Assembly: GCA_947396885.1 (NCBI GenBank)
Contig: OX377205.1
Span: forward strand, 100,174,428-100,238,427
Length of the DNA: 64,000 nucleotides
Direction: 5' to 3'
Source: Heligmosomoides polygyrus polygyrus
Taxonomy: Eukaryota > Nematoda > Chromadorea > Rhabditida > Heligmosomidae
In this document: positions 1-12,101 of the stretch, piece after piece
How positions within the stretch are numbered: position 1 is the first letter of the stretch
Layout of the letters: every line of letters starts with the position of its first letter
Notes under the pieces: model-generated
Databases searched by the model: none
What the model was told of the DNA's origin: nothing
What the model saw: the letters and a program-made list of their open reading frames with translations, nothing else
Position numbers and translations under genes: made by a program

Positions 1-436
1 ATGAAAGAGACAGCGGTCGATGATGTTTGAGCGGTCTAACCTGCGCGAGATACGCCTCATCGTGTACCGTGCGGGCAACATTTGCTATTCAACGTGGGGT
101 GCTGCTGCAGCAACGGAAGCGCAGCCTTTTACTGCTTGACACAACGGCTACTTCGCGCGTTTCTGAGCGTTCAGATTCAGAAGCCGTGTCGCCGACTTCG
201 TGCCATGAGAATGGGAGGACCGATAAAGGGGTTAAGAGTAATAAAGGGGACCTCGAGGGTAGGGAGCCGACAGCGACCAGGAGACCTGGAGGAGGTATCA
301 GGATGGGGGTCAGTAGGGGGAACGATGAAGCAGGCCAGGAGGTGGCGACAACACGCTAGATCATCGCGACATAGTGCAACTTCTGACAAAACGCGCTTCA
401 AAGAACCGTCTTCGTCATGTTTGAACTCCTCTAAAG

Positions 437-715
437 ACGTGTAGTGCAGTCGGAGGAGCTGCCGGCTGTCGCGTGCTCCCAATGCCAGGTCCTCGTCCAG
501 ATTTCCCATCCAAGCCAACCAAGCCTTCCATCCCTCTTCGGTCGGTGAATTGGTACCAGACTGGGAAGGGTAGGGCGCTGACTTGTTCATCGGCCGGCCA
601 CGAGAGTGTATCGCCAAATACGCATTCAAATCGCCTCCACGACATCCCGTAGAAGTAGAAGGCGTGGCGTATCCCAGAAGGGATTGAGTAAGGCCGTCCT
701 TTATCTTCCTGCTTT
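437..715 (+). mobile_element. tRNA-derived SINE, family 1, copy 1
   Basis: The head resembles a tRNA promoter: an A-box-like TAGTGCAGTCGG near 442, then a degenerate B-box region. The body contains the phrase CCAACCAAGCCTTCCATCCC and a conserved segment reading AATACGCATTCAAATCGCC. The tail reads like GGATTGAGTAAGGCCGTCC. The same order (tRNA-like head, CCAACCAAGCC body, GCATTCAAAT block, GTCCTTTAT end) recurs in both orientations at about nine places in the window. That makes it a dispersed ~280-bp short element and not a gene. Open frames through it are incidental. Confidence 0.65.
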
Positions 716-1403
716 AAAGACATTTCTTCTGATGTACAAGACGTGATTTTATGGCATCGTACGCAATCTGGCGGTTTCATTTCTAAGCAAAATTTCGATG
801 CAGTATTATTTTCTGCTTCCTGACAAATTTTGGCCGTTTTTCCAGATAGGAGAAAGCAAAAATATTGGCACCAAAACGGTCAGAAAATTGGAAAACAGAA
901 ATTGCTCCCATCCCTGAAGAGTGCAGGGGACGGCTAATGTCCCCGAACGGTGTACATCAGTTGACCATACCGGGCGCACATACAACACTATGCTCATCGC
1001 TACGGCGCCGGCGTTCCGTTTGTCCGCAGTGTTTGGCCAAGGAGGGAGCAGAGCCAGGCGCGACGACTCGGCGCAGGGCTTCTCCGTCGACCAGGCGCTT
1101 TTTCGCACCGCTCTCGGGTACCTTTCAATCGGAGAGACGAGTCAGCGTCCGTTCCGATGAGACGTCCACTTCCAAACACAGCCAGCCGCTCCGGCCTAGA
1201 TTGCGGCGATGATAACTGCCAGACACGCTCCGCTGCTGTTGCCGCTGCTGATCAATTCGCCGAATTCGATATGGACGGATATTGATCGATCGAGCGAATT
1301 TCAATTAAATTTCCATCTTCCGAACAAGGATGAGATGTGGTGATGATGAGCAACGGAATGGCGGTGTTTCGCGCAGGGGACGACTTCACGAAGGAAGGTG
1401 TTG
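716..1403. other. No supported gene
   Basis: Mixed-composition sequence with a slightly GC-rich part at 900-1215. Open frames of about 100 codons exist on both strands, but none has a recognisable motif, splice context or codon pattern. Nothing is assigned. Confidence 0.5.
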
Positions 1404-2306
1404 TATACTATTTTCACGTCGAATTGGACTTTTTACGAATCAAATTGAACACTTTTCAAACCAAATTGGACACTTTTCACGTCAAATTGGACACTCTTCT
1501 AAGCTAACCTTAGACTTTTCAAATCAAAGAAAACTTTTCCAAATGAGCTTCTTTTACATTAAACTAGATACTCCCAAAAATGTTAGAATTATTTTTTGTT
1601 CGAGGAAAATTTTAGTATACCTTTCTTTGAAGTTTTAATTTACTTCCCAATAAGAGAACACGTAGTTTGAAATTTCATAAAAATTTATTTTTTGAGGAAA
1701 AACAATGATTTAGAGCTTGTTTTGAACAGCACGAATGCGGCAAATTTATATTTTAAAACAGAGATTGCGCCATGCTACCGTCCGATGCTTCGCGATTTTT
1801 ATTCGATTGATAGCAAAATTTCCGTTTGCATGCAGTTTCATACTTGCAGGCGGTGTGCAACACAAAAAAAGTAAAAAAAAAACACAAATATCCTAACTTT
1901 CTTGCTGCATTAAGCAGTGTTTACACTATCAATCAAATAAACGTTGCGTTGAACTTTTTGAGTGCATTGCGCGATCCAGTCTTCTGATGCAGGACATGAT
2001 TACTGCCTTGCTGCGCCTTAACACAAAATTTAATTTGTTATTTTTTTCTCAAAAAATAAAAATTTTATAAAATTATTTCACTCATTCAGCAGCTAAAGTT
2101 TAAAAATAAAAAAAAGCTATTCTAAGTTTTCCTTGAACAAAGAATTATTCTAACCATCTTGGAGAGTCTGTAGTTTAACCTGTAAGAAGAGCGTTTCGAT
2201 TTTTTTTCGAAGACGTTCAATTTGATTTCAAAGTTCATAGGCCAGCTTAGAAGACTGTCCAATTTGACGTGAAAAGTGTCCAATTTGACTTGAAAATGGT
2301 ATAGTA
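1404..2306. mobile_element. Foldback element family F, copy A
   Basis: The left end starts TATACTATTTTCACGTCGAA and the right end is its imperfect reverse complement, ending near GAAAATGGTATAGTAT. The left arm carries about four ~21-bp tandem units built on CAAATTGGACACTTTTC (1421-1500). Inner parts of the two halves are also complementary: a GCGCCATG...TTTTTATTCGATTG block on the left is mirrored around 1930-2000. The whole ~0.9 kb is therefore a large imperfect palindrome. No transposase is visible. Copies B and C lie at 20223-21104 and 23084-23755. It is probably a non-autonomous DNA element; the superfamily is not assignable. Confidence 0.7.
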
Positions 2307-3176
2307 TCCATGTATCATAAATGACATAAGAATAAGTGGATCTATCCTAGTCGGAGGGGCGTATTGTGGTCCTCGTCTCTAATCCTGTACTGGAATCCCT
2401 TCCGTCACCTAGAAGTTGCTGCGACTTTCGTCCGTCGTCATTCCGTGCGACGGCGCGTTCGTTAATACCGCGAAGCATCTCTGTCTAGACCCCGCCATAC
2501 AATCACCTGCCGTTACGGTGCCTCAGTCTTCCCGCATAGAACCGGATTTCGTTTTCGAATTTTCGAGAAGAAAGCCAATAGACAGCAAAAGACCATAAAT
2601 TCGACGGATTTGTTCGAGGGGATGCCGACAAGGTCTGCAAGAGGTAGGGTGAAGCTTAGGGCCTCGGTTGCTAAATCAGATCAGGAATTCTAACCTATAG
2701 AGCTCTCAAAGATTTCAGTCTTTTGTCTGGTAAGCCCGAAGACCTGAGGGAGCCCTCTGTTCAAACCTGTAGAAGATATCTCTCTCAGGTTGAAGGCTGT
2801 GGAGTGCTACGCCGTGCACCGTGTTGATGGTGATGACGCACTGTTTTATTCGGCTGATGCTTTCGTTCACCTATGGAGCTGCAATTCTAAAGTTGTTCTG
2901 TTGTTGCGCTGATTTTTTCTAAATTTTCTTACGCTAGGCTCTGGTCTACGCTTTGAATGAATAAATAAATGAACAAGAACGACGCAACCGTGGCCAGAGA
3001 AGCGCTTTCGACAGTCTAACAGCTCCAATGGCCTGAATATCTGCGCTTCATACAAAAGGGTAAATTAGAAGCTCAGAAGATTGTTGCCGATCCATTTTAT
3101 TGAATGAAAACTGCTGGTTGCTGCAGTTCTTAGGGATAAGGAGTTGCAGTTTTTTGGCACGTACATAGTTAACGCA
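2307..3176. other. No supported gene
   Basis: About 870 bp of AT-moderate sequence without a convincing exon, RNA gene or repeat. Only short random frames occur. Confidence 0.5.
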
Positions 3177-3197
3177 GAATAAAATAAAATAAAATAA
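3177..3197 (+). repeat. (AAAAT)n microsatellite
   Basis: Four AAAAT-type units (AATAAAATAAAATAAAATAA) directly abut the 3' side of an inverted SINE copy. Read on the minus strand this is a TTTTA tail at the end of the element. Confidence 0.8.
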
Positions 3198-3400
3198 GTA
3201 TGAAGGGCGGTGTTGCTCAACGCATTCCACACCGTCTGCCGGATGTCCTCGCCGACGAACTTGTCAGTGGTCTATGTTCTTTAGACGGGTCTGGCGCTAA
3301 TTCACCGACGACGCAGGAGGGAGGAAAGTCTTGGTTGGCTTGGGAGGGTGATTCGAACCAAGAACCTGGTATCGGGTGCCCTCGCTCCCGCATTCCATAC
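3198..3400 (-). mobile_element. tRNA-derived SINE, family 1, copy 2
   Basis: Inverted copy. On the minus strand it reads from a tRNA-like head with the B-box-like TTGGTTCGAATCACC (3347-3365) through the CCAAGCCAACCAAGAC body to a tail ending CAACACCGCCCTTCATAC. It is shorter than other copies because the central GCATTCAAAT block is decayed. Confidence 0.6.
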
Positions 3401-3478
3401 ATTCAGGTGAACTAAGATCCGCTGTTTTTCTGATTTGTTCCATTGAATGAAACGTGCCGGCAGGCAGGTGCTATTATA

Positions 3479-4729
3479 TTCGGTTGTCCGAAACGTTTTT
3501 AGACTAACTGCATGGTAAGACTCAAAACAACGTATCTTTGCCCGTTGAAGTTGAGAGCGGGCCGGACTTGGGAGATTTGTGTTTCATGCCCTGTATATGT
3601 GACTGCCAGCAGCATGTGCGACATATCGTCTCCTGTTCCCAGTGGTGGCGTCACAATGGACGACAAGAAGATGTTCTACCGACCAGCTCTCCTACAGTAC
3701 TGCTCAGGCCGATCCGCGAACGAGGCCCATCGCTTTCTACAGGGGACAGTGAAGGAGCAACTCCCTCTCGGGCGACGTGCTTCAATTGGTACCGGAAGTT
3801 CGACAACGGTGACGAATCGCTGGAGGATTCCCGACGCACAGCTTGAACACACGCAGAACAGACAGGTCGCACTCGCCACCTGTGGTGCTCCACCTGATCT
3901 TTCTGTATGTGGACTTGCAGACCTTACAAATACTCCTTAGTCCAAAGTACACGACGCCCTTCGGTCTTCAGGCAAAGTCGCGAAGTTGCCTCGAGTCGTA
4001 CCACATGCCTTGACGTCTCGGGACAAACGGAATCGTGTTGATATCTGCACTTCTCTCCTCAACCGTCGCCGTACATCTGCTTGGATCGAGTGGATCGTCA
4101 CGATGGATGAAAAGTATTGCGTCTACGACAATTTGGTGCGTCGCAATCACTGGGTGGATTTCGATGAGTTGCCCCAACCACAGCCGAAACGTCCTGATCA
4201 CGACTAAAAGGAGCTGCTTTCCTTATGGTGGGGCATCAATGGACCAGCATTCTCCTACCGGTTCCATCGTAGACTCGAACATGCTCTGCGCTCAGCTGGA
4301 GAAAATGAGCGAAATCCTACGTAACCGCAATCCCAGAAGAGGAATTCTTCTTCTCATGGATAACGCCGGACCACACACAGCAAAGAATGCGCAGAAGAAA
4401 TTGTACAAACTCGAGATTGAACTGGTACCCCATCCGCCGTACTCACCTGGTCTTGCACCTAGTGACTACCACGTTTTCCGGTCGCTGCAGTCTTTCTTAG
4501 CTGGAAAAAAGTTCGCAAGTCGGGAGGAAGTCAAAAGTGGTGTCAACAATTCCTTGGCGTCCAGGTCTCAAAAGTTCTTCGCTCGTGGTGTTCGCTCTCA
4601 ACCGGGAAGATGGGAATATGTGATAGATCACAATGGTGAATATTTTGTTGAATGATAGTGGTTGTTAATAAAGTTATTAACGATACAATGTTCTCCAACA
4701 TTAGTCTAAAAAGTTTCCGGACAACCTAA
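3479..4729 (+). mobile_element. mariner transposon, decayed but full length
   Basis: The 1251-bp element is bounded by ~29-bp terminal inverted repeats: left TTCGGTTGTCCGAAACGTTT..., right complementing TTAGGTTGTCCGGAAACTTT..., both continuing to TTAGACTAA. A TA dinucleotide sits on each side (3477-3478 and 4730-4731), as expected for Tc1/mariner target duplication. Length and ends fit a complete mariner. The internal transposase frame is broken (separate entry). Confidence 0.9.
3656..4655 (+). pseudogene. mariner transposase pseudogene
   Basis: The translation begins MDDKKMFYRPALLQYCSG, a mariner N-terminal helix-turn-helix start. It continues in another frame with CFNWYRKFDNGDESLEDS, the usual ...WFxxFxxGDxSLED segment before the linker. 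It then shifts to PHALTSRDKRNRVDICTSLL and TMDEKYCVYDN (first catalytic Asp region), and shifts again to LLMDNAGPHTAKNAQKKL (second Asp) and YSPGLAPSDYHVFRSLQ (third Asp, the D34D spacing of mariner). At least three frames are needed, so it cannot encode active transposase. The 3' end stops at 4655, with AATAAAG just after it. Confidence 0.9.
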
Positions 4730-6035
4730 TAGTTTACCCAAATGACGGCTTCAAACAGAGCAATGGCCATCTGAGTTCAGAAGTCGCGCTATATTGAATA
4801 ACCCTGATGTTATCCTTAGACAATGAAGCGCAAGACGAATGTCAAAGTGGTAAACGTGCTGTAGTACAACTAAACTTCCTTTCCGATCAAATAGCTTGCC
4901 CAGTCATGTAAGTTTCTATCAACCCCCAATGCTCATGGTTGGCTAACAGCGAGCTCGAAAAGCAAAAGAAAAAATTCGAAGACGTCTTCAACACGATATT
5001 GTGGGATATGGAATGAGCACATTCGTAAGTCGAAAATGCACTCGGTTCCACCAGAAGAGACTGAAAACGGAAGGAAAACAAAATACAGCCGGGGCCTACA
5101 GATGCTCGCGATGGATGCTGCTGGCGGTGTGAATCACTGGCGAGGCATGAGCGCGGCACCTTTATCGGCACAGCTGAAAACACCCACGACGTATGCTGGA
5201 GCGGCGCGAAATCATTGACAACTATCAGGCTGTCCGGAATGCTTTCGGGCAAATGTCGGAATGTGATTTCTCATTAAAGACCAATACCATTCAACGATAT
5301 ATTAGCCGTCGTGTTCTATCGCACGTTGCCCCACCTTTCCGGTAGTCCGAATTCCACGGATGGAGAACTCTGGGAGCTCGGAGAGCAAGGATTTGTGAAC
5401 TTCCTCCATATCTGTGAACTCTGAACTGTTATATCTTCAAGCGAAGAAGCATCGAAAACAGGAAAACATGATAGTGGCGGGGCGCAAGATCGGACGAGAG
5501 CGGCGGAACGCCGCGCTCGCGCACCGCCGCTCGTCTTCACAACATGTACCGAATTTCCTCTTCTGGGGTCGGATTTATCCACGCACATACCCGCAGGTAT
5601 ACGGGGTATAAGGGTGGACGAGCCCACCCACGATACGGCATTCATGATAAACATTGCCCGCCACATCCAGGGTATAGCAGTGCATCGGGAAAACTCATCG
5701 ATCGTCCTGTGTACATCCGCCTACCCGATACCATTTCGAGCCCCATGCGCAAAAATGCGCTCCAATGAGATCAGCTGTTCTCACGAGGTCCTGTGAGCTG
5801 CTTCTTTTCCTGAAAATTAACTTATGGGGATTCGTGAAACTACGTCATCAAGAAAAGCAAGGAATAACCGAAACTCCGAGAGAAATTTCCGATTAAATTA
5901 GCGAATTTTTCAATATTGAATGTGGCCCCTCATCCCCCTCCCCTAACTTGGACAAGTTTCTCACTCCATAGTGGTAGCGCATTCAGCGAAATGCTAGAAA
6001 AACAACTTTTATGAACGTTGGTGAGGGTTCTTCTA
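4730..6035. other. No supported gene; one possible exon relic
   Basis: Mostly unassigned. At about 4948-5017 a short frame after a GGCTAACAG acceptor-like site reads SELEKQKKKFEDVFNTILWD and stops soon after. It is coiled-coil-like but too short to call. A CG-rich patch at 5480-5540 has no recognised content. Confidence 0.35.
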
Positions 6036-6921
6036 CCAGGCTGTTCAATAATTCTTGTCCGAAAATTTCACCATTTTTAATTTTTTCAACATTATTGAAA
6101 AACAAGTCTAATCAACAATATAATCACCACAGTTATCCACAACAGTGGCCCATCGATTGGGCAGGTCGCCGATGCCCTTCGCCCAGAACTCCGGGGGTTG
6201 CGACTCGAAGAAGTCCGCGATGTCGGATTTGAGGTTGTCGTAGTTGGTGAATTTTCTTCCGGCCAAACGGTGCTTCAGCGGGCGGATCAAGTGGTAGTCG
6301 GAGGGGGCGAGGTCCGTGGAATACGGCGGATGGGCAACCGTCTCCCAGGCGAGCGTCGTCAATTTCTGCTGGGTCTTCTTCGCCACATGGGGGCGCGCGT
6401 TGTCGTGCAGCAGGTGGACCAAGGCTCGTCGGGGACGCTTTTCTCGGATGGCGGCGGCTAGTTTCTCGAGCTGATCGGTGTAGATGGAGGCGGTGACCGT
6501 CCTGCCTTGCGGGAGCAGCTCGAAGTACAGCATGCCCTTGGCGTCCCACCAGCAGCAGAGCATGATCTTCAGCGGGTGCAGGCTGGCTTTCGGCGTCGTC
6601 GGCGGCTCTTCTCCGCGCGGGATCCAGACGGCACGACGGGCGACGTTGTCGTAGAGGACCCAGCACCATCCCCAGTGACCAGTTCCTCGAGAAACTCTTT
6701 GCGATGCGGACGACACTCGTAGTACACGAACGTACGAATTCGACCTTGGTCCATTTTAGCTTGTACTGGTAGCTAGACGCGGCGACTCCGCCTTATATAC
6801 CCCTAGCGTGGAACTCTGGAGAACCTTCTAGAACGTTTTTACACTTGCCTGATATAAAACACTTCTAAGTAAAATTATAGAATTTTGAAAATTTTCGGAC
6901 AGGAATTATTGGACAGCCTGG
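6036..6921 (-). mobile_element. mariner deletion derivative lacking the N-terminal domain
   Basis: Terminal inverted repeats CCAGGCTGTTCAATAATTCT (left) and its complement at the right end are flanked by TA at 6034-6035 and 6922-6923. The length is 886 bp against ~1.25-1.3 kb for a complete mariner. The missing part is most of the DNA-binding half of the transposase. A second, differently deleted member of the same family lies at 46888-47808. Confidence 0.9.
6108..6754 (-). pseudogene. mariner transposase, catalytic half only
   Basis: Read on the minus strand. It starts MDQGRIRTFVYYE, the true N-terminus of the family, then jumps directly to a segment with CRPHRKEFLEELVTGDG (first catalytic Asp region). 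A frameshift follows, then an open frame with WDAKGMLYFELLP, LLHDNARPHVAKKTQQKL (second Asp) and HPPYSTDLAPSDYHLIRPLK (third Asp, D34D). It ends VDNCGDYIVD at 6108. The helix-turn-helix region between YYE and the catalytic core is deleted. It could not bind its ends, although the catalytic core is nearly intact. Confidence 0.9.
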
Positions 6922-6949
6922 TACCTTACCGTCGATTCGTTTGATGAAT

Positions 6950-7716
6950 ACGAATCGTGCCCGATACCCACCGCGGATGATTGGTTGTCTTACCCTCCGG
7001 TACTTCTACTCATACCTTCCGCTTGATGAATCTGGACCATGGAAAGGCGATTGGGTAAGACTTCTCTCTCACCCTCCAGCTCGATGCAGAACATATTCGA
7101 GGTCACCGCGGAATCGGTTGAAACCGACTCCCAAAAGGCTAGGACACTGATGTCCCACCAGAAGAAAGTCAACTCCTTTTCGTCGTGATCGAAGAGTTTC
7201 AACCACGATTAAGGGAGCTCATCGAAGTTAACTTGGTGCCTATGGTCCACCGTATCGTCTTGGTTAGTCGCATTACCATTCGTCCATGGTGAAGTCGGTG
7301 TCTCATTTATTTATTTATCTCATGGGCATAGAGTGAAGGTATTGCTGACGTCCGCTCGAGAAAACCAACAAACAGCGTTGCGTCAACAAGTGATCTAGCA
7401 GCGTATTATTATGTTACGTGTAGCAGGACAATAGGTGTGATGAGTGCAAACGAAGGCCGCAATCAATGTTTGTTTGGGTTGCACCACGCATTCTACTTCT
7501 AGAAAAAAATTAGAGAAAAGAAAACTTCTAGAACTGGCCGACGGCCACCTTCGCATTCATTGCCAAGGCACCAGTATGAACTGCTGATGGAGGGCTCCAC
7601 ATGCCGTTGACGAACCATAAGTATTGAAAGTCCTGGCCTCTCATAACATCCGCTGACAAAGGTCCGTAGCACTGTCACGCCACTCCTTTCTCTAGAACTG
7701 TCCGAACAACCTAATA
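6950..7716 (-). mobile_element. Decayed mariner relic
   Basis: The minus-strand translation at 6990-7202 contains KLFDHDEKELTFFWWDISVL followed by TDSAVTSNMFCIELEGERE. This matches the mariner stretch between the first and second catalytic Asp (the WWD...TVTS..YC.QL pattern). At the right edge, TAGAACTGTCCGAACAACC then TAATA (about 7694-7716) resembles a mariner terminal repeat of the GGTTGTCCG type. The opposite end is not identified and the rest is unrecognisable. Confidence 0.6.
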
Positions 7717-10700
7717 AAATGGTACACTAAATCTGCAGCAAGAAAAGGAAAGGGGCGAGAGCGAAGAATCTGGAAACGAGTTCGGGCACTGTGCGCGTAA
7801 CAGACTGCGGCAGCCACTTCAGCAACCTCGTCTCGGGCCAACCTGTACAGGTTCTGGCAGTGTGATGCGGCACACCCGACTGCACTTCTGTCTTTGGGAA
7901 GAGTCGGGGCAGGGGAGGGGTAGAGGTCGTCGACGGGTGTGTTATTTATTTTTTTATTTATTTATTCCATAGGCTACTGCTATTAACATAGAAGTCGACA
8001 CCTAGCTTTGCGTCGGAAGGTGCAAAAACAGGAGGGGTTAAATCCACTGCACTTCTGAAAGGTATGAATAAAGAGCCTGCTCTACAAGCAAATATGTTAG
8101 GTCTTAACCTCGTTTTGGACTGGTGTAGGTGATTTTCATGGAACTATCTCTAGTGCTTGAGAATGCAATTCGATGAAATTTTGAGCTGCCCATTTTTAAC
8201 GTCCCACTCGGAATTTTGTAAGGCATGGCTTTGGTTTCTGTGCGACGAGTGAGGCAGGCTCATAAAACTGAATCCATTTAGTCCCAAATAAAGCTTCCTA
8301 GTGAGATTTCTTCGCACTTTTTCCCCATTTCCTTTTGTTCCTATTTCCTTTTATAAGGGCCAGCCACTGAGGTTCCACTCTCCACTACTGGTCTTGCGCA
8401 TGATTTATACGCACGCACTGAAACTGGTTTATCGTCCCTTGCAAGACATACTGAAATAAGGCACGTGGACTGCAACGCTCTTCTATAAATCGCTTCGCAG
8501 TGTTCAGAAAAGTCGAGCTCACTGTTGTAACGGAACCCCTTTACCTTAAGCACTGTTTTCAACATCTGTCCTCCTAACGAGTACCGAGTCAAACACCCCC
8601 CCCCCCTTGTCTCGCTGTGTACCGTCTCCGCATCAGAATCTGATTCAGTTTTCCTATAGATCTCGATATCGTCCACAAATTGCCTGTAGACAACAACGCT
8701 TTCCTCAAGATTCAGTGGCAGATCAGAACCTATAGAGGACAGAACCGGGGAAGGAATCCCTCTCTCCGCTCTTCACTAACCTACAGACTGATAAAGTACC
8801 TCCTAGTCACATTATGGGTAGGACTTTCCCAGAATTTTTCGGAACTATCTCTATGCTACTCTGTATATGAGGAAAAGTGAAATGGAAAAACAACACCAAT
8901 AATCACACCAACCTGAAAATGATCGGAATTTTAATAAGTTGGGGGAAACGCCGTTTTTCCATTTTCTACACTGCATACTCCATGTGTATGGCAAGAAAGC
9001 TAATTTACCATTGGGATAGAATGCCTTGAAGAAATTCATAAAATTATATCCTCCTCTGTGGTTGTAACCTTGAATTTCGTCCGTTGAATCGAGTACTGTA
9101 TTTTTTTGAAAGTTCTTTTTACGGTTGTTTCTTTTGCCGTTTAGTTTGTCCCTTTTTACATAGACTAGGGTTAATTCTTTTCATTGTTGTTTGTTCCCAC
9201 ACGCCACTAGTCGTGTAAAAAAATGGAAACATAAATAAATAAGTATTATATATAAAGCTAAAGAGGCAACCGAAAAAATAAAACGCCATACAGAACAACA
9301 CCATGGGAAAGAAAGGAAACAATAATTAGCAGCAGCAAGTTCGAGACGACTTTCGCAGCTCAATTTTCTGCAGCCCTATCTCAGTACGATTACTCTGCCT
9401 TTGCTGCACGTCTGTTATCAGTTTGTCGGTCTATCAGTTTACTGCATTTGCAAAGGCAGATGTCGTATGAGAACAACGCCCCTCCAGTGGAGATATAATA
9501 AAAACAAAGCACGTAACAAAACACAAAAGCAACTAAAACGACGACTTAAGCGGAAACTGCTGTAAACTGTAAAGTCAGCTGGGCCTCCGAGGATAAGGAG
9601 AATTTAGCAGCACTTTCACTTCCCTCATGCTCATTTCTTGGCTTTGGAATTGGCAAAGTTACACTGTTACAGTGGCCTCCAACGATGGCCTCCATCGCTC
9701 TTCGAGACGTTTGCGTTGTTCCATCCTTATCCACAAGAGAAGAGAGGTAGGAATGAAAAGTAATAGTAGAAGCACAGGCACGCTCATCGCTTACCTATTC
9801 TGAAGAAGGGCTCGCTTCCTAAGACGGTTTCTATAAGGGGTGGACTGTTTCAACCTTATAATTCGCAAAGTGCGAAGCACATCAATCTGTTCAAATACAC
9901 CCTTCACCAAATATTTTCTCGGAACTTCGCCGTACAACACTCAGGCACAAAATCCTAGTGAGGCGGGACTCAATCAGAAAAAAAAACAAAAGCAGGCCAA
10001 AAAATGGCAAAGACGGGTTCTCTCGTGGGTCAGTTCAGACTACCCTCTTTGGACCACCCATGTCGCGAAAGTGGACAGCACCGGGGGTGAGAGCGCATCA
10101 ATCAATTATATCCAGTCAGGGCACCTAGCGAATACGCGCCAGCCAATCAGGGCATCGACCGTGAACGTCCGCCTGACCTGCAAACCAACTCGATGCGCCC
10201 GGATTGGCTAGTACCCTTCAGCCTCACAGTGCTGCCCACATTCACGACTAGGACCTAGCTGTCCAACAGAGCAAAGTACCTCCCCCTCCACCACCACTAG
10301 GACAGATCCGTAAAACGCTCCTAGAACTCAAGAATGAAGATGAAGCAGCAAGGATATGGATAAAAATGCCGTTTTACAAATCTCAACGTGACTTTTGCCT
10401 CTGAGATACGGCCGAGAAATGTGGCAGATATTAAGTTGGAAACTAATCCCCTTTTTTCACATTTTGTTCTGAATTTCGCTGAAAGTTTTTTGCATAGCAT
10501 TATACCTACAAGGGTGTGTGTTGGGCTTGTTTCGTTCGTTTTGATTTGCGCTAATTTTCAGGGCATTAAAGTGAAGTATCTAGAAGCATGAATTATTTGT
10601 TACCAACAGCTCCTACACTTTGGTTAAATGTTTGGACAGTGCTGTATGTCTTTCGAAAGAGAATGTTTTTCTCTGTCAAAGTCTGTCATGCAGGTTTTGG

Positions 10701-11806
10701 TCGATTTTTAGCGAAATGCTAAACAAGAGAAAAATGACCCTCACCAATTTTTTTCGCATAGTGCTATACGTCATTTGAAAAGCTCGTTTCGCAATGTCAG
10801 AATATATGTTTTCTTCTTTGTTCATTTTGAACAAGATGGGAAAAAGTGAAACATACTTTCTGATAGAACAAATAACTATCTTTCGAACGGTATTATATGT
10901 AAAATTGTGCAAAAGAAAAGATTCAGCGAAATTTGGAATAAAATGTAGGAAATCGGCGGGGACTTACGCTTAATTTTCAGCCTACGGATTGATGGACTGG
11001 AGGACGGGTGCGCCCCGGGCATTCCTTGATTTGACAAGCGGCAAGGAAGAGGCCCTGTGAAGGCGAAGTGCTCGAATCTGTTCGCTCTCAGTGGCAAGAA
11101 CTGGCATTTTACCATTGCTGGATAGGTCAAGCAGGATTCTAAGGTTCGGCCTAGATCTGCCGCCTATGCCTCGACGAAGATCAACCTCTGCGGATGCAAT
11201 CTGACCCATCTGGAACACAGTCGTCACGCTGCGGTAGACCGGCGGCGAGCGGAATTCGATGCTGACGGGTGTAAAACCCTCTTAACATCGTAAAAACCCG
11301 ATTTATGCAACGTATTTGAATGCCAAACACTGCACAGCCACCAAGTTCAGGGAACCTGGAGGGTGGAAAAGTGGAAGCGAATCAAAGCACCAGCAAAGAG
11401 ACTTGCGATGGTGCATCGTTACTCTTCTAATTTGGAGGAAATAGTAACGATATTGTATAATAGATACAGTGTCGCAAGGGTATGGAACAACGAATTCAAG
11501 AACGGCTCGTGGGGATCTTCTGACGACGGGCTGCTGTCTAGTTTGCGAATAAAGGCTAATAGATAAAAATCGGCGTTGATAGGGTCCTGTTTCGGATGCG
11601 CCATGAATTCGGTAATGTTTTGAACAAGAGATATGGCTTTGTTTGAGTGCAGAGAGCGATAAACACCCATTGGGCTACTCTGGCACGCGACAAGAATAAG
11701 CCAAAGCGTTGCTGGCGCCCTCACGAAAAGCCAATGGATCAACGGGAAAATAGCTGTGCAGCTTATTATTACTATTATATTGTAGCACAATATCAAGTAT
11801 AAGTAT
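7717..11806. other. No supported gene
   Basis: Four kilobases without a defensible gene. TTTA-type microsatellites occur near 7303-7320 and 7943-7972 and may be LINE tails. A C-run (about 8599-8611) is likely length-uncertain. At 10080-10250 there is a diverged member of a dispersed segment containing CCAATCAGG that also occurs near 24950 and 49040. Several 60-120 codon frames (for example 8341-8676, 9840-10211, 11419-11796) show no family resemblance. Confidence 0.45.
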
Positions 11807-12101
11807 AAAGGACGGCGGTAATCAATTCATATCAGTCCCAGTTTGGGATACGCCCTGCATTCTACTTTCACGCGATATCGCGGACGCGATTCGAATGGCG
11901 TACTTGGCATACACAATGAACTGTGATGACCAGCCCATAGAGAGGTCTGTGTTTTATCCTCCCCAGACAAGTCTGGTTCCATTTCTCCGCCCTCGAGGGG
12001 TTCCGTGACTTTATTGGTCTAGGCGCGCTTCGAACCAAGCACCACTGATTCGGGGTGTACGCGACAGCCGGCGCTCCTGCCGACTGCGCTATCACGCGCC
12101 T
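11807..12101 (-). mobile_element. tRNA-derived SINE, family 1, best A-box copy
   Basis: On the minus strand the head reads TAGCGCAGTCGG (about 12074-12085), an exact match to the polymerase III A-box consensus TRGCNNAGYNGG. It is followed by AGGAGCGCCGGCTGTCGCG and a B-box-like TTGGTTCGAAGCG near 12030. The element runs through the family body to a tail at 11807 (GCCGTCCTTTATACTTATAC on the minus strand). This copy is the clearest sign that the family derives from a tRNA. Confidence 0.75.

Noticed and set aside
177..629. 150-codon minus frame
   Set aside because: It runs through SINE copy 1. Similar frames appear in other SINE copies (14571-14870, 18344-18904) because the element body lacks stops on that strand.
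6133..6669. 178-codon arginine/proline-rich minus frame
   Set aside because: Shadow frame of the mariner transposase at 6108-6754.
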